Notes: generated by a model from the letters alone, not told the origin. A stretch of DNA of 64,000 bases from Chitinophagaceae bacterium (GCA_023957125.1 JAMLHL010000011.1:62001-126000); one strand, 5' to 3'; shown: positions 1 through 9,786, counted from the stretch's first letter. Program-made: numbers and translations.

Positions 1-1
1 T

Positions 2-184
2 TTTGAGCTTCCCGTTTTCCAAAAATATCCGCAAATAGAAAACCTGAAAGAAACCCTGTACAAAAATGGAGCCCTGTACGCTTCCCTCAGCGGCAGTGGT
101 TCGGCCGTTTATGGGATATTCCCCAAAAACCAGGCTCCCCGTTTGAAATGGGATAACGGTCATGTATGCAAGATCATTCCTTAA
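2..184 (+). CDS. ispE: 4-diphosphocytidyl-2-C-methyl-D-erythritol kinase, C-terminal fragment
   Basis: The last 60 codons of a gene that begins before the window. The tail contains [15 protein letters not shown], the glycine/serine-rich C-terminal motif of GHMP kinases as found in IspE. IspE phosphorylates CDP-methylerythritol in the non-mevalonate isoprenoid pathway. The frame is open from base 2 and stops with TAA at 182-184. It converges on the transporter gene ending at 233, with 48 bases between and no clear terminator hairpin. Assignment rests on a short fragment; another GHMP kinase is possible but less likely. Confidence 0.75.
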   Translation, partial: FELPVFQKYPQIENLKETLYKNGALYASLSGSGSAVYGIFPKNQAPRLKWDNGHVCKIIP

Positions 185-232
185 ATTCCGGCTATCATCG
201 TTTCTCTCGCAACAGGCAACAATCCATGCAGT

Positions 233-1843
233 TTACCAGAACGCGGTGTATAAAGCAACCAATATCCCGATAATAAGCGTAGCGCCTACGATAAATGAAC
301 GGCTGAGACTGAAAGGAGGCATTTCGAGCTCTCTTTTCTCCGCGTGTTGCTTATCCTTTGTAACCAAACTGATACCGATCATCAAAGCTGCGGATATCAG
401 GAATACAATGCCCATCCGGTTCAGGAAAGGTATTTCGGGAAATATAAATTTAAGCGCCGTAGAAAGGGGAATGGTAAGCAGGGCTGTGACCAGGGCCGCG
501 ATGGAGGAAGCCCTTTTCCAAAAAAGTCCGAAAAAGAAAATGGCAAAAACGCCCGGGGCAACAAAACTGGAATATTCCTGGATAAACTGGTAGGCCTGCT
601 CCAATACTTTTAGCTGAGGAGCAATTATAACCGCAATGAACATGGATACCCAAACCGCGATGCGTCCCACCCGGATAAGATGTTTTTCGGAGGCATTGGG
701 TTTGATATAAAGTTTGTATATGTCCAAAGTGAAGATGGTGGAGATACTGTTGGCCTTACCGGCCAGGGAAGCCACAATAGCTGCGGTGAGCGCCGCAAAA
801 GCAACTCCTTTTAAACCCATTGGCAACAGGTTCAGCAATACCGGGTAGGCGTGGTCGGGTTTCACAACTCCTGCAGCATCCACCATTTCCTGCTGGAACA
901 TGCCATTTTGATGAAGCACAAAGGCGGCGATCCCCGGAATGACCACGATCACGGGCACGAGCAGTTTTAAGAATGCCGCAAACAGTATCCCCTTGCGCGC
1001 AGTGTTTAAATCAGCGCCCAGCGCCCTTTGTATGATGTATTGATTACAGCCCCAGTAGTTCAGATTATTGATCCACATAGCGCCAATGATCACCGTCAGC
1101 CCCGGAAGGTCTTTGTAATAAGGATTGTCTTTTTTAAGGATCATGTGAAAATGAGAATCCGCCTGTGTTTTCAAAGCGCTGAACGCGCCGAAGATATCCG
1201 GCTTGCCCAATTGCTTAGCTACCAGATCCAAAGCAAGATAGGTAGTGATCAGTCCTCCTATAACGAGCACCAGTACCTGAATTACATCGGTATATCCGAT
1301 CACCTTCATCCCGCCGATGGTAATCAAAATGGCGAAGAGGGCCAGCGCCACCACCGCTACGGTAAAATTTACGCCTGCCGTTACTTCCAGGGCCAACGCA
1401 CCGAGGTAAATAATAGAAGTAAGGTTGACGAAAATATACAGGAGCAGCCAGAAGATAGCCATGGTGGTGGCCACTACCGGGTTGTAACGCTGCCGTAAAA
1501 ACTGCGGCATCGTGTATATTTTATTCTTCAGGTAAACCGGCAGGAAAAAGATAGCCACTACAATTAAAGCGGCTGCCGCCATCCATTCGTAGGAAGAGAT
1601 GGCCAGACCGATAGCAAAACCGGAGCCGGACATCCCAATGAAATGTTCTGCGGAAATATTAGAGGCGATCAGGGAAGCGCCGATTGCCCAGAAGGTCAAA
1701 GATCCTTCGGCCAGGAAAAAACCCGAAGCGGTATCGGAAGTATTGGATTTTTTCCGGAAAACCCAATAACCATACCCGGCGACCACCACCAGGTACATAA
1801 AAAACACCAGATAATCCAAAGTGTGCAAGCCGGTCAGATCCAT
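233..1843 (-). CDS. Sodium:solute symporter (SSS family), probable inositol carrier
   Basis: 536-residue polytopic membrane protein of the SSS/SLC5 family, which couples uptake of sugars and polyols to sodium. Hydrophobic segments start at about residue 10 (LDYLVFFMYLVVVAGYGYWVF) and recur along the length, consistent with 13-14 helices. The family-typical stretch SNISAEHFIGMSGSGFAIGL lies near residue 61. It is the last gene of the minus-strand inositol operon, 69 bases after the dehydrogenase gene, so myo-inositol is the likely substrate. That substrate is inferred from position; the fold assignment is firm. Confidence 0.85.
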   Translation of the reverse strand: MDLTGLHTLDYLVFFMYLVVVAGYGYWVFRKKSNTSDTASGFFLAEGSLTFWAIGASLIASNISAEHFIGMSGSGFAIGLAISSYEWMAAAALIVVAIFFLPVYLKNKIYTMPQFLRQRYNPVVATTMAIFWLLLYIFVNLTSIIYLGALALEVTAGVNFTVAVVALALFAILITIGGMKVIGYTDVIQVLVLVIGGLITTYLALDLVAKQLGKPDIFGAFSALKTQADSHFHMILKKDNPYYKDLPGLTVIIGAMWINNLNYWGCNQYIIQRALGADLNTARKGILFAAFLKLLVPVIVVIPGIAAFVLHQNGMFQQEMVDAAGVVKPDHAYPVLLNLLPMGLKGVAFAALTAAIVASLAGKANSISTIFTLDIYKLYIKPNASEKHLIRVGRIAVWVSMFIAVIIAPQLKVLEQAYQFIQEYSSFVAPGVFAIFFFGLFWKRASSIAALVTALLTIPLSTALKFIFPEIPFLNRMGIVFLISAALMIGISLVTKDKQHAEKRELEMPPFSLSRSFIVGATLIIGILVALYTAFW

Positions 1844-1912
1844 CGTTAGATATTTAGCTGTTGCGTAAAACGGGTATTGAAATCGCGCTTTTTTCTTTTT
1901 TTATTCCGTTGT

Positions 1913-2932
1913 TTACAATTTTACGATCTCTTCCATCTTCACCGGGCGATTCTCTTTTAAGGAAATACCCGCAGCGATCCCCATCGCCGTTGCCATCAGA
2001 CCGTCTTTGGCGTCCACGGGCGAAGGCGTATCGTTCAATACAGAATCTACAAAAGACCGCATACAGTTTTGATACGCCTTTTCATACCGTTCCAGGAAAA
2101 AATAGAGCGGTAAATCAGACTGAACATTTTCGCCATTGTACAGCGTCACATTATCGGGAGTATTGTTCTCCGCTTTTGCCATCCCGGCCGAACCGAATAT
2201 TTCCAGCCTTTGATCATAGCCATAAACCGCTTTCCTGCTATTGTCAATAACACCAATAGCACCATTTTCAAAAGTCAATACAATGACCGCCGTATCTATA
2301 TCATGGTACTCTCTTATCCGGGGATCTATCAAAGCATCGCCTTTCACATACACCTCATTTACTTCGCTGCCGGTTATGAAACGGGCCATATCAAAATCGT
2401 GTATAGACATGTCGAGGAATATCCCTCCGGACACCTTAACATATTCCAATGGAGGCGGCGCCGGATCACGACTGGTGATCCTCAATATCTGCGGAGCGCC
2501 AATACTTTTGTCTTTTACCAACGAGGCTATCCTGGAAAAATTGGGATCAAACCGGCGGTTAAAGCCCAACATCAGTTTCACACCGTTTTCCGCTACCGCC
2601 CTCTGCGCCGATTGTATAGCAGGTATATGCACGTCTAACGGTTTTTCACAAAACACGTGTTTCTTCGCTTGTGCGGCAGCGATAGTAAGCGATACGTGCT
2701 GCGGCGTGGGCGCACAAATAATTACGGCTTCCACGCCCGGGTGGTGAATTACTTCTCCTGCATCGGCAGTTACCACCGGCACTCCTGCCTGTATTGCCAG
2801 TTCCCTGGCGGACGCAGAAACGTCGGACGCAGCTATCACTTCCGCGTTTGGGATATGATGAAGCAGGTTTGAAAGATGTATCTGTCCTATACGGCCTAAG
2901 CCAATGATCCCGGTCTTCAATTTTTTTGACAT
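1913..2932 (-). CDS. iolG: Inositol 2-dehydrogenase (Gfo/Idh/MocA family)
   Basis: 339 residues, the normal length for IolG. It has an N-terminal Rossmann fold with GLGRIGQIH at about residues 11-19, the catalytic-lysine motif CEKPLD near residue 95, and the substrate-site motif DMSIHDFDMARF near residue 173. IolG oxidises myo-inositol to scyllo-inosose with NAD, the first step of catabolism. It sits between mmsA (65 bases upstream) and the transporter (69 bases downstream) in one minus-strand operon. An AT-rich repeat lies just ahead of the start codon. Other polyol dehydrogenases share the fold, but the iol context settles the role. Confidence 0.88.
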   Translation of the reverse strand: MSKKLKTGIIGLGRIGQIHLSNLLHHIPNAEVIAASDVSASARELAIQAGVPVVTADAGEVIHHPGVEAVIICAPTPQHVSLTIAAAQAKKHVFCEKPLDVHIPAIQSAQRAVAENGVKLMLGFNRRFDPNFSRIASLVKDKSIGAPQILRITSRDPAPPPLEYVKVSGGIFLDMSIHDFDMARFITGSEVNEVYVKGDALIDPRIREYHDIDTAVIVLTFENGAIGVIDNSRKAVYGYDQRLEIFGSAGMAKAENNTPDNVTLYNGENVQSDLPLYFFLERYEKAYQNCMRSFVDSVLNDTPSPVDAKDGLMATAMGIAAGISLKENRPVKMEEIVKL

Positions 2933-2951
2933 GGAAAAAGAGAGCTATTGT

Positions 2952-2982
2952 GATTTGAAATTTGAAATCTAAGATTTGAGAT
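2952..2982. repeat. AT-rich intergenic repeat (TTTGAAAT/AGATTTGA type)
   Basis: Direct-repeat string built from TTTGAAAT and AGATTTGA words, just upstream of the iolG start. Related strings lie at 57510-57540, 58023-58055 and 60266-60300, again at the edges of minus-strand genes. It could act as a leader element or simply be a spreading low-complexity repeat; function unknown. Confidence 0.6.
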
Positions 2983-2997
2983 GGGAATCCCGCCGGG

Positions 2998-4464
2998 CTA
3001 AAACTTCCGGGTCCATTCCTTCAGCCATCTTTCTATCACCACTTTCGTTTGGGTAAAAAATTCCACGCCATGCTTTCCCTGCCCGTGAAGATCGCCGAAG
3101 AAACTGTCTTTCCACCCGCTGAACGGGAATTGTGCAACCGGCGCAGCCACACCTATATTGATACCGATGTTACCGGCATCCGCCTCGTTTCTGAAACGCC
3201 GCGCATTCAAACCACTACTGGTAAAAACGCAGGCCATGTTCCCGTATTTATTGTTATTGATGTAAGCGATGGCATCTTCAATGGTTTTGATGTGTACGAG
3301 GCTCATCACAGGACCAAATATTTCCGTGGCAGCCAATTCGCCGTCCAGAGGGATATCTTCGATTATCGTGGGCTGAATAAAATTACCTTTTTCAAAACCC
3401 GGCACCTTCGCGTTCCTTCCATCCAATAACAAGCGACCGCCTTCACTGACCCCCTTTTCTACCAGGCTGTTTACCCTGGCTTTGCTGGCGGCTGTGATCA
3501 CCGGTCCCATCTGAACGCCTTCATCCAGCCCAAAACCGGTACTGCGCTTACGGCTCAATTCCACCAGGCTTTCGGTAATACGGGCATGCTCTCCTACGGT
3601 AATAATGGTAGAAGCAGCCAGGCAGCGTTGACCTGCACATCCATACACACTGTCCACCACAATCTGACTGGTCATATCCAAATCGGCATCCGGTAAAATG
3701 ATCACCGGGTTTTTGGCCCCACCCTGCGCCTGTACCCGTTTTCCGTTGGCAGCTCCTTTGGCATATACATACTTTGCGACCGTAGAGGAACCTACAAAAC
3801 TGATCGCCCTGATACCCGGATGCTCCAGCATCCCGTCCACAATGGCCTTCCCGCCATGTACCATATTGATCACCCCTGCAGGCAGATTTAACTGGTCCAC
3901 CAATTCCATCACCCGGGCCATGGTAAGCGGTACCTTTTCGGAAGGCTTAATGATAAATGTATTGCCACAGGCTATGGCATAAGGGAGGAACCAGAAAGGG
4001 ATCATTCCCGGAAAATTAAAAGGTGAAATACAGGCGCATACGCCTACGGGCTGACGGATCATATACTCATCAATACCTACAGCAATATCTTCGGAAAAAT
4101 CGCCCTGCATCAGCGTGGGTATGCCACAGGCATTCTCCACGTTTTCAATAGCCCGTATCCATTCGGCTTTTGATTCGGCATAGGTTTTACCGGATTCCAG
4201 GGTGATGGTTTTAGACAACTCATCAATATTTTCTTCCAGCAGTCTTTTCAAATGAAAAAGATACTGGATCCTTTTTCCTGCCGGGATTCTTCTCCAGGTG
4301 GCAAAGGCTTTTTCAGCGGATTGTACGGCGGCATCCACATCGGCAACAGTTCCGGCAGATACCTGCGCAAGCACTTCCTGGCTGGCAGGATTGATCACAT
4401 CTACATACTCCGTAGCATGACTGCTAACCCATTGACCGTGGATATAATTTTTTAATTTTTGCAT
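2998..4464 (-). CDS. mmsA: Methylmalonate-semialdehyde dehydrogenase (CoA-acylating)
   Basis: 488-residue aldehyde dehydrogenase that converts malonic semialdehyde (last step of inositol breakdown, IolA role) or methylmalonic semialdehyde to acetyl- or propionyl-CoA. The nucleophilic cysteine is in [12 protein letters not shown]. The usual ALDH general-base motif ELGGK reads AQGGAKNP, the arrangement of the CoA-dependent MMSDH branch in place of hydrolytic ALDHs. The NAD-binding [12 protein letters not shown] segment is present. It lies between iolC and iolG on the same strand. The 227-base gap before it holds repeat elements, so the operon may be partly uncoupled here. Confidence 0.9.
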   Translation of the reverse strand: MQKLKNYIHGQWVSSHATEYVDVINPASQEVLAQVSAGTVADVDAAVQSAEKAFATWRRIPAGKRIQYLFHLKRLLEENIDELSKTITLESGKTYAESKAEWIRAIENVENACGIPTLMQGDFSEDIAVGIDEYMIRQPVGVCACISPFNFPGMIPFWFLPYAIACGNTFIIKPSEKVPLTMARVMELVDQLNLPAGVINMVHGGKAIVDGMLEHPGIRAISFVGSSTVAKYVYAKGAANGKRVQAQGGAKNPVIILPDADLDMTSQIVVDSVYGCAGQRCLAASTIITVGEHARITESLVELSRKRSTGFGLDEGVQMGPVITAASKARVNSLVEKGVSEGGRLLLDGRNAKVPGFEKGNFIQPTIIEDIPLDGELAATEIFGPVMSLVHIKTIEDAIAYINNNKYGNMACVFTSSGLNARRFRNEADAGNIGINIGVAAPVAQFPFSGWKDSFFGDLHGQGKHGVEFFTQTKVVIERWLKEWTRKF

Positions 4465-4498
4465 AATGATTTATGTTTTTAGATGCTGTATGAGTATA

Positions 4499-4691
4499 AT
4501 TAATTATCGCTGCCTTCGACAAGCTCAGGCAGCTCTTCGATAGGCTCAGGTGGCTCTCCGCGAACTGATCTTCCTGCCTCGGGTACCAACTCTTCTTCGT
4601 TGGGTACCGCTCGCCCGCCCGTCCTTTGGAGCAGGCCCTTCTATGCATCAGGGCAGGCATTTTCAAATTTCCACATTTTCAAATTTTCAAA
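4499..4691. repeat. Composite intergenic repeat between iolC and mmsA
   Basis: A 193-base non-coding stretch. Two near-copies of a 24-base unit containing CTTCGA(C/T)A(A/G)GCTCAGG(C/T) lie at about 4513-4560. GC-rich sequence with two GGGTACC words follows at 4579-4610. The AT-rich string CATTTTCAAATTTCCACATT begins at 4658. The same combination, in inverted orientation, occurs downstream of the TolC gene at 11519-11690. Frames across it translate to repetitive SLSK peptides and are not genes. Confidence 0.6.
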
Positions 4692-5711
4692 TTACTCCAA
4701 CCCTCCTCTTTCTCCCGTAAAATCCATGACCTCCTGTAGCGTGGGCATAAAATTAGCACATCCTTCCCTGGTTACAATAATCGCTCCGCAGGCATTACCC
4801 ATACGAACACTTTTATATAGATCCCAACCATTCAAATAACCATAGCAGAAGCCTCCGGCAAAAGCATCCCCGGCGCCTAATACATTCAATACCTCTACCG
4901 GGAAACCGGGCACTTTCACTTCCTGCTTACCCTGCTCAAATATAGAAGCGCCGTCTTTTCCTCTCTTAACAATAAGGGTATCTACTCCAGAAGCCATAAT
5001 ACTGTGAATAGCATTGTCTATATCGCCTTTTATTTCGGGCGCGGAAATTTGCTGATGCCGGATGGATACCTGGTTGATATCGGTAAGGTAAGCAGCCACT
5101 ATTTCTTCCTCCGTACCTATCACAATATTAAATTGAGGCAATAAAGCGCGTATCACGATACCGAAAGCGCGGGGATCGGACCACTGATCGGCTCTGAAAT
5201 CAAGATCCAGCAATTTGGTCACTCCGTTTTTTTGCGCCCGCTCCAGGGCGTAAAACATAGCCGTTCGACTGGGATCTTTACTGAAAGCCGTTCCTGAAAA
5301 GATGGCCGCTTTAAATTCTTCAAATGGGATGCTATCCACATGGTCAATATCCAGATGAATATCCGCGCAATTATCGCGATAGTACACTAACGGAAATTTA
5401 TCCGGCGGTTCTATCCCCAAAATAACCGCAGAACTCCGGGTACCCTCAATCGTGGGAACAAAAGCGGTAGCTACCTTTTCCTTCTCCAAAAAGTTCTTTA
5501 TAAAATTCCCCACCTGGTCGTTGCCGATGCCGGTCAGAATAGCCGTCCTGAGCCCCAGCCGGGTAGCGCCAACGGCTATATTGGTGGGGCAGCCCCCGAC
5601 AAAAGCGTTAAACGCTGAAATTTCCACAAAAGGACTACCCACATCCGCGGAGTACAGGTCTATGGAAGATCTTCCGATAGTAAGCAGATCATATTTTTTT
5701 GTATTGTTCAT
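4692..5711 (-). CDS. iolC: 5-dehydro-2-deoxygluconokinase
   Basis: 339-residue PfkB-family sugar kinase. It has the N-terminal GRSSIDLY start, GGCPTNIAVGATRLG near residue 39, and the PfkB signature with catalytic Asp, VLGAGDAFAGGFCYGYL, near residue 280. IolC phosphorylates 2-deoxy-5-keto-D-gluconate made by IolB, giving the substrate of the IolJ aldolase. It starts 12 bases after iolB, so the two are surely co-transcribed. The family alone would allow other 2-keto sugar kinases; the position after iolB makes IolC the clear choice. Confidence 0.92.
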   Translation of the reverse strand: MNNTKKYDLLTIGRSSIDLYSADVGSPFVEISAFNAFVGGCPTNIAVGATRLGLRTAILTGIGNDQVGNFIKNFLEKEKVATAFVPTIEGTRSSAVILGIEPPDKFPLVYYRDNCADIHLDIDHVDSIPFEEFKAAIFSGTAFSKDPSRTAMFYALERAQKNGVTKLLDLDFRADQWSDPRAFGIVIRALLPQFNIVIGTEEEIVAAYLTDINQVSIRHQQISAPEIKGDIDNAIHSIMASGVDTLIVKRGKDGASIFEQGKQEVKVPGFPVEVLNVLGAGDAFAGGFCYGYLNGWDLYKSVRMGNACGAIIVTREGCANFMPTLQEVMDFTGERGGLE

Positions 5712-5723
5712 CGCATTTCAAAT

Positions 5724-6593
5724 CTATCCGTTCATCTCCGCGGTAACCATCGGCAAACGCGGATCCATCCCTTTCCAGGTACCAAAGATCCACTCCTGCT
5801 CAGGATCCGGCGTATTGGCGAGCGACTGGTCGCTGCCCGCGAGAAAATTAAGATAATATACATTATATCCATGTCCCGCTACCACAGGATGATAGCCTTC
5901 GGGAACCAACACCATCTCATTGTTATGAACCTTCACGATTTCATTCAGGGAACGGTCGTCGGTATATACCTGCTGGATGGCAAAGCCCTGCGGTTTATCT
6001 ATCTTATAAAAATAGACCTCTTCCAGGTCGGCTTCCAACAGGTTACCGTTGCCGTCCACTTTACGTTCGTCGTGTTTGTGGGCCGGATACGAACTCCAGT
6101 TACCCGCCGGCGTATATACTTCCACACACACAATCTTATGACAGTCAAATCCGGGTTGCAACAGGCTGTTGATCTGCCGGCTGGCATTATCTCCACCCCT
6201 GAACTCTATGGCCGCTTCTTCGGGCTGCTTTAAATAGGGAGGATGATCTTCATCCGTAGCCACCCTGCAAATAGCGATATCGGTAGCGTCCTTTAACGCG
6301 GTGAAAGTAAAATCGGTATTGCGCGGCAGATACAAAGTGTGGGCTATGCCGCTGAATACATCCTTCCTGCCATTGCGGGTTTCCCATTGCCCTTTATTGG
6401 AACTGACTTTAAAATTACCACTCAACAACACGATACAATACTCGTTTTCACCGGTATCTTCAGAAAAAGACTCCCCTTTGTTCATCAGCCTGGCTTCAAA
6501 ATTCAGGTAGTTCCATCCGGCCTCTTCAGCATCAAGCCGGTGATAAATACTATTTCTCTCATTGGGCTTTACCACTAAATTTCGATATGGCAT
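5724..6593 (-). CDS. iolB: 5-deoxy-glucuronate isomerase
   Basis: 289-residue bicupin of the KduI/IolB family, near the usual length. It isomerises 5-deoxy-glucuronate to 2-deoxy-5-keto-gluconate in inositol catabolism. Recognisable segments are the metal-site region SSYPAHKHDERK near residue 165 and the second cupin stretch YYLNFLAGSDQ near residue 249. It is the first gene of the minus-strand inositol operon. The start codon is 7 bases from an inverted repeat in the intergenic control region shared with the LacI-type regulator. Confidence 0.92.
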   Translation of the reverse strand: MPYRNLVVKPNERNSIYHRLDAEEAGWNYLNFEARLMNKGESFSEDTGENEYCIVLLSGNFKVSSNKGQWETRNGRKDVFSGIAHTLYLPRNTDFTFTALKDATDIAICRVATDEDHPPYLKQPEEAAIEFRGGDNASRQINSLLQPGFDCHKIVCVEVYTPAGNWSSYPAHKHDERKVDGNGNLLEADLEEVYFYKIDKPQGFAIQQVYTDDRSLNEIVKVHNNEMVLVPEGYHPVVAGHGYNVYYLNFLAGSDQSLANTPDPEQEWIFGTWKGMDPRLPMVTAEMNG

Positions 6594-6600
6594 ACAAAAG

Positions 6601-6665
6601 GTTTACTTCGGTAAACTTACCATTATTAATCTATTTATCGCTCAGCAACCGGTTGCAAACGTTTG
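6601..6665. promoter_or_regulatory. Operator cluster between iolB and the LacI-type regulator
   Basis: Three dyads lie in the 130-base divergent spacer. GTTTAC-TTCG-GTAAAC is at 6601-6616. The perfect 12-base palindrome GCAACCGGTTGC is at 6645-6656. CAAACGTTTG, at 6656-6665, shares one base with it. The last two have the central-CG or CCGG symmetric form typical of LacI-family operators. They are placed to control both iolB and the regulator gene. Binding by the neighbouring protein is inferred. Confidence 0.75.
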
Positions 6666-6723
6666 AAATTTTTTGAGTCCATAAAAAAGCGGAACTTGGG
6701 AGAGAATTCAGCAGGATGAAAAC

Positions 6724-7749
6724 ATGAACAGACCCGTTACGATAAAAGACATTGCTAAAAAATTCAGATGCTCCCCCTCAACTGTATCCAGGGCGCTGAA
6801 TAATCACCCTTCCATTAATGAAAATACCCGTCTTAACCTGCAGGAGTATGCCCGGAAGGTAGGCTATCAGCGTAACCAGGTATCCCTGAACCTGCTTAAT
6901 ACAAAAACAGCCAGCATCGGGGTCATTGTCCCCACCATCAACAACTACTATGAATCAGCGATCATAGAAGGTATAGACGCGGTTTTACAACCGCTGGGCT
7001 ATACCCTTAATATTGGCGTTACCAATGAACTTTACCACCTCGAATCGGAATACATCGTCAAATTACTATCAAACCGCGTGGAAGGAATTTTTCTTTCCGT
7101 ATCCCAGGAAACCTATGATTCGGGACATTACGAACATATAGAAAACGTGGGAAAAGGACATGTACCATTGATCTTTATTGACCGGGCCTATGAGGGATTT
7201 TCTGCCGGCAGTGTAACCATAGATGACTATGAAGGCGCTTTTGCAGCCGTTCAGCACCTCGTTGGCACAGGACGCCGGCGGATAGCCCACCTGAAGGGGC
7301 CAAACGGCGTAACCGTTGCGGAACAGCGTTTTAACGGATACCTGGATTGTCTTAAAAAGAATGGGTTACCTGTAGATGAAGCGCTTATTCAAAACACTAA
7401 TTTTAAAGTGGAAAGTGCGGCCGCCCCCACCACCCTCCTGCTGGAGCATACGCCCGACGCTGTTTTTGCGGTAAACGACCAGGTAGCCATTGGCGCTATG
7501 AAGGTCATCCGTGAAAAAGGATGGCGCATACCCGAAGACATCGCCGTGGTGGGCTTCGATGATTCACCCATCTCGGCTTATCTTTCTCCTTCGCTTAGTT
7601 CGGTAGCCCGGCCGGGAAGACAAATAGGTGAAAAAGCCGCCGGGATATTCTTAAATGCTATTCAGTCTGTTCCCCGGGATACCCAAAAGGCACACCTGGT
7701 TTTGCCATCGCGGTTGATTATCAGGGCTTCGTCTCAGGCTTTATCCTGA
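6724..7749 (+). CDS. LacI-family transcriptional regulator of the inositol operon
   Basis: 341 residues. The N-terminal helix-turn-helix TIKDIAKKFRCSPSTVSRAL (residues 5-24) and hinge helix are followed by a periplasmic-binding-protein-like effector domain from about residue 60 (ASIGVIVPTINNYYE). The length is standard. It is transcribed away from iolB, and LacI-type palindromes fill the spacer. It is therefore likely to respond to inositol or a catabolic intermediate such as inosose or 2-deoxy-5-keto-gluconate 6-phosphate. The effector is inferred only. Confidence 0.88.
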   Translation: MNRPVTIKDIAKKFRCSPSTVSRALNNHPSINENTRLNLQEYARKVGYQRNQVSLNLLNTKTASIGVIVPTINNYYESAIIEGIDAVLQPLGYTLNIGVTNELYHLESEYIVKLLSNRVEGIFLSVSQETYDSGHYEHIENVGKGHVPLIFIDRAYEGFSAGSVTIDDYEGAFAAVQHLVGTGRRRIAHLKGPNGVTVAEQRFNGYLDCLKKNGLPVDEALIQNTNFKVESAAAPTTLLLEHTPDAVFAVNDQVAIGAMKVIREKGWRIPEDIAVVGFDDSPISAYLSPSLSSVARPGRQIGEKAAGIFLNAIQSVPRDTQKAHLVLPSRLIIRASSQALS

Positions 7750-7808
7750 TAATAATTGTGGTTTGGGCTGATCTTCCTCAGTTCGATAAAAAACAATATG
7801 GCTGATCT

Positions 7809-8252
7809 TTGAAACAGAACTTAAAATACCCGTTTATGAAAAAGAGAGAACCCGTTTCAAATATCATGACCAGGGAAGTCATCAGCGTTTCCGAAAACGA
7901 CAAACTTGAAGCAGCGGTGAAGATATTCCGCAAACACAATATCCGGCATTTACCGGTAAGGAAAGGCAACCGGATAACGGGGATGATCAGCCGAAACGAT
8001 ATTAACCGGCTGACCTTTGGAGCGCTTTTCGATAACCAGGAAGGCGTTGATGCCGCTATCATTGAGATGCTGACCATCCCCCAGGTGATGAAAGCCGATC
8101 TGCAGGTAGTAAGCAGCGATACCGCCATCCGTGATGTAGCCGAAATTTTCAGTGAAGCCGAATACCACTCCCTGCCCGTAGTGGATGACGGGGAACTAAA
8201 AGGTATCGTTACCACCACCGATATCATAAAATATTTACTGGAGCAATATTGA
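7809..8252 (+). CDS. Protein of two CBS domains
   Basis: 147-residue cytoplasmic protein made of two CBS domains, about residues 14-70 (SNIMTREVISVSENDKLEAA) and 92-146 (PQVMKADLQVVSSDT). Such stand-alone CBS pairs bind adenine nucleotides or S-adenosylmethionine and act as sensors. The partner is unknown. It begins 60 bases after the LacI gene on the same strand, perhaps by read-through, but nothing ties it to inositol. Ligand and target cannot be read from sequence. Confidence 0.8.
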   Translation: MKQNLKYPFMKKREPVSNIMTREVISVSENDKLEAAVKIFRKHNIRHLPVRKGNRITGMISRNDINRLTFGALFDNQEGVDAAIIEMLTIPQVMKADLQVVSSDTAIRDVAEIFSEAEYHSLPVVDDGELKGIVTTTDIIKYLLEQY

Positions 8253-8418
8253 GCAATGTAATAAGGATCCGCTGGTAAAGAATCTGCCTTAATATCAGGA
8301 TTTTTGCGGTGGGTTTCTCCGCCACAAAGGCAAAGGCTCAAAGTAACATAAAGGAAACGCCCTCTTTGCGAAACTTCACGCCCCGGCGTCTTCGAGGTAT
8401 ATTGCTTAGCCGGCTATC

Positions 8419-9786
8419 CTACAATACCCTGATCTTCAGACTTCTGAAACTGATCAGGTCGCCATGATCCTGCAATAATATCCGGCCCTCTTTTCCAAGC
8501 CCAAAGCCGGGCTTGTCTTTGAATTTACTTTCTGCCACCAGTCTGCGAAAATCTTCCGAACCCCGGTCGTATTCCAGCACTTTCACTCCGTTCAGGTAAT
8601 GTTCCACATGGTTGTTGGGATATACCACGATCCTTCCTTTATTCCACTCTCCAAGGGGATGCACAAAACGAGCTGTTTTTTTTGCCGGGATCAGGTCGTA
8701 TAAAGACGCCAGCGTGCGGTTGCCATCCCGTCCCATTTTGGCATCCGGATGGTTTTTATCGTCCAGCACCTGGTACTCTAATCCAAGCGCCGACCCCACA
8801 TTCCCATCCGAAAGGGTAACAAAATATTTAACCCCGCTATTTCCCCCTTCAGATATCTTAAATTCAAAGGCCATATCAAATGCGCCGTATAATTGATCGG
8901 TCACGATATCTCCACCGCGGGCTGACGCTCCTTTCGAAGACAATACCGTAAGATTTCCATCCGCAATTTCCCAACCTGTTTCCGGAAAATTCAGCATCTT
9001 AGCGCCTCTCCATCCTTTTGAACTCACCCCGTCGAATAACAGTCTCCATCCGTTGTTTTTCTCAAAAGCGGTTAATATATTCGGCTCATTGTTTACCACA
9101 AAAACAGAGGCGGGAAACGGCTCCGGCGATAGATCACCGGTTTTGATCCGGATATTCCGCCAGCGGATCGTCTTTCCCGCGTTTGGCGAATTCCCGATGC
9201 CATGCACCTGCAAAGCAATGAATCCGGTAGCGTCCATATTATCCACGAGGTAAGCAGCCGGAACGTTATTGATCCAGGTTTTAATGGTGTTACCGATACA
9301 TTCTACTTTCACTTTGTTGTAAGCGCCGGCTTTATAGGCTTTCTGAGCGGCGGGATTAAGATCCAGCGGATACAGCCAGCCTCTTCTGCCTTCGTCGTAT
9401 ATGCCCGCCGTCCAGGCTCTTGATGAAGGATCCAGTTCATACTGATAGCCAAATACCCTTCCTTTTCCGTCATTGGCTCCGGGGTTAAAGTGACTGCGTA
9501 ACTGTATCCCGGAATTAGTGGTAGTGTCGGGCATCAACACCTCCAGTTCCAATACAAAGTCGCCATACTCTTTCTCCGTAACCAAAAAGCTATTGGGGGT
9601 AGCCGGCACGGTAGTTCCCGCTATCACGCCTTTCTCTACCGTATATTTTGCCGCTCCGCCCAACTGTTTCCAGCCCCTGAGCGTTTTCCCGTCAAAAAGT
9701 TTTGTCCATCCGGATTGCTGGGCATTTATACTTATCGGAGCTCCGAAAAGCAGGAACAAAGCAGCAACGAGCAAAGAATTTTTCAT
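8419..9786 (-). CDS. Exported protein with two DUF1080 (3-keto-disaccharide hydrolase-like) domains
   Basis: 455 residues with signal peptide (MKNSLLVAALFLLFGAPISINAQ). It carries two concanavalin-like DUF1080 domains, about residues 25-220 (WTKLFDGKTLRGWKQLGG) and 245-455 (WRLLFDGVSSKGWRGAKM). Related Bacteroidota proteins cleave 3-keto-glycosides after oxidation of the sugar by a secreted or periplasmic dehydrogenase. It lies alone, convergent with the CBS gene. A possible functional partner in the window is the Tat-exported oxidoreductase at 47676, but they are not linked. Activity is inferred from the family. Confidence 0.82.
   Translation of the reverse strand: MKNSLLVAALFLLFGAPISINAQQSGWTKLFDGKTLRGWKQLGGAAKYTVEKGVIAGTTVPATPNSFLVTEKEYGDFVLELEVLMPDTTTNSGIQLRSHFNPGANDGKGRVFGYQYELDPSSRAWTAGIYDEGRRGWLYPLDLNPAAQKAYKAGAYNKVKVECIGNTIKTWINNVPAAYLVDNMDATGFIALQVHGIGNSPNAGKTIRWRNIRIKTGDLSPEPFPASVFVVNNEPNILTAFEKNNGWRLLFDGVSSKGWRGAKMLNFPETGWEIADGNLTVLSSKGASARGGDIVTDQLYGAFDMAFEFKISEGGNSGVKYFVTLSDGNVGSALGLEYQVLDDKNHPDAKMGRDGNRTLASLYDLIPAKKTARFVHPLGEWNKGRIVVYPNNHVEHYLNGVKVLEYDRGSEDFRRLVAESKFKDKPGFGLGKEGRILLQDHGDLISFRSLKIRVL

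Noticed and set aside
4424..4666. 80-codon minus-strand frame with SLSK repeats
   Set aside because: Translation of an intergenic CTTCGACAAGCTCAGG repeat and overlaps the start of mmsA.
8253..8418. Possible hairpin GTGG...CCAC and CAAAGGCAAAGGC repeats in the CBS-DUF1080 spacer
   Set aside because: Stem of only four to five pairs and no T run; not enough to call a terminator or repeat family.
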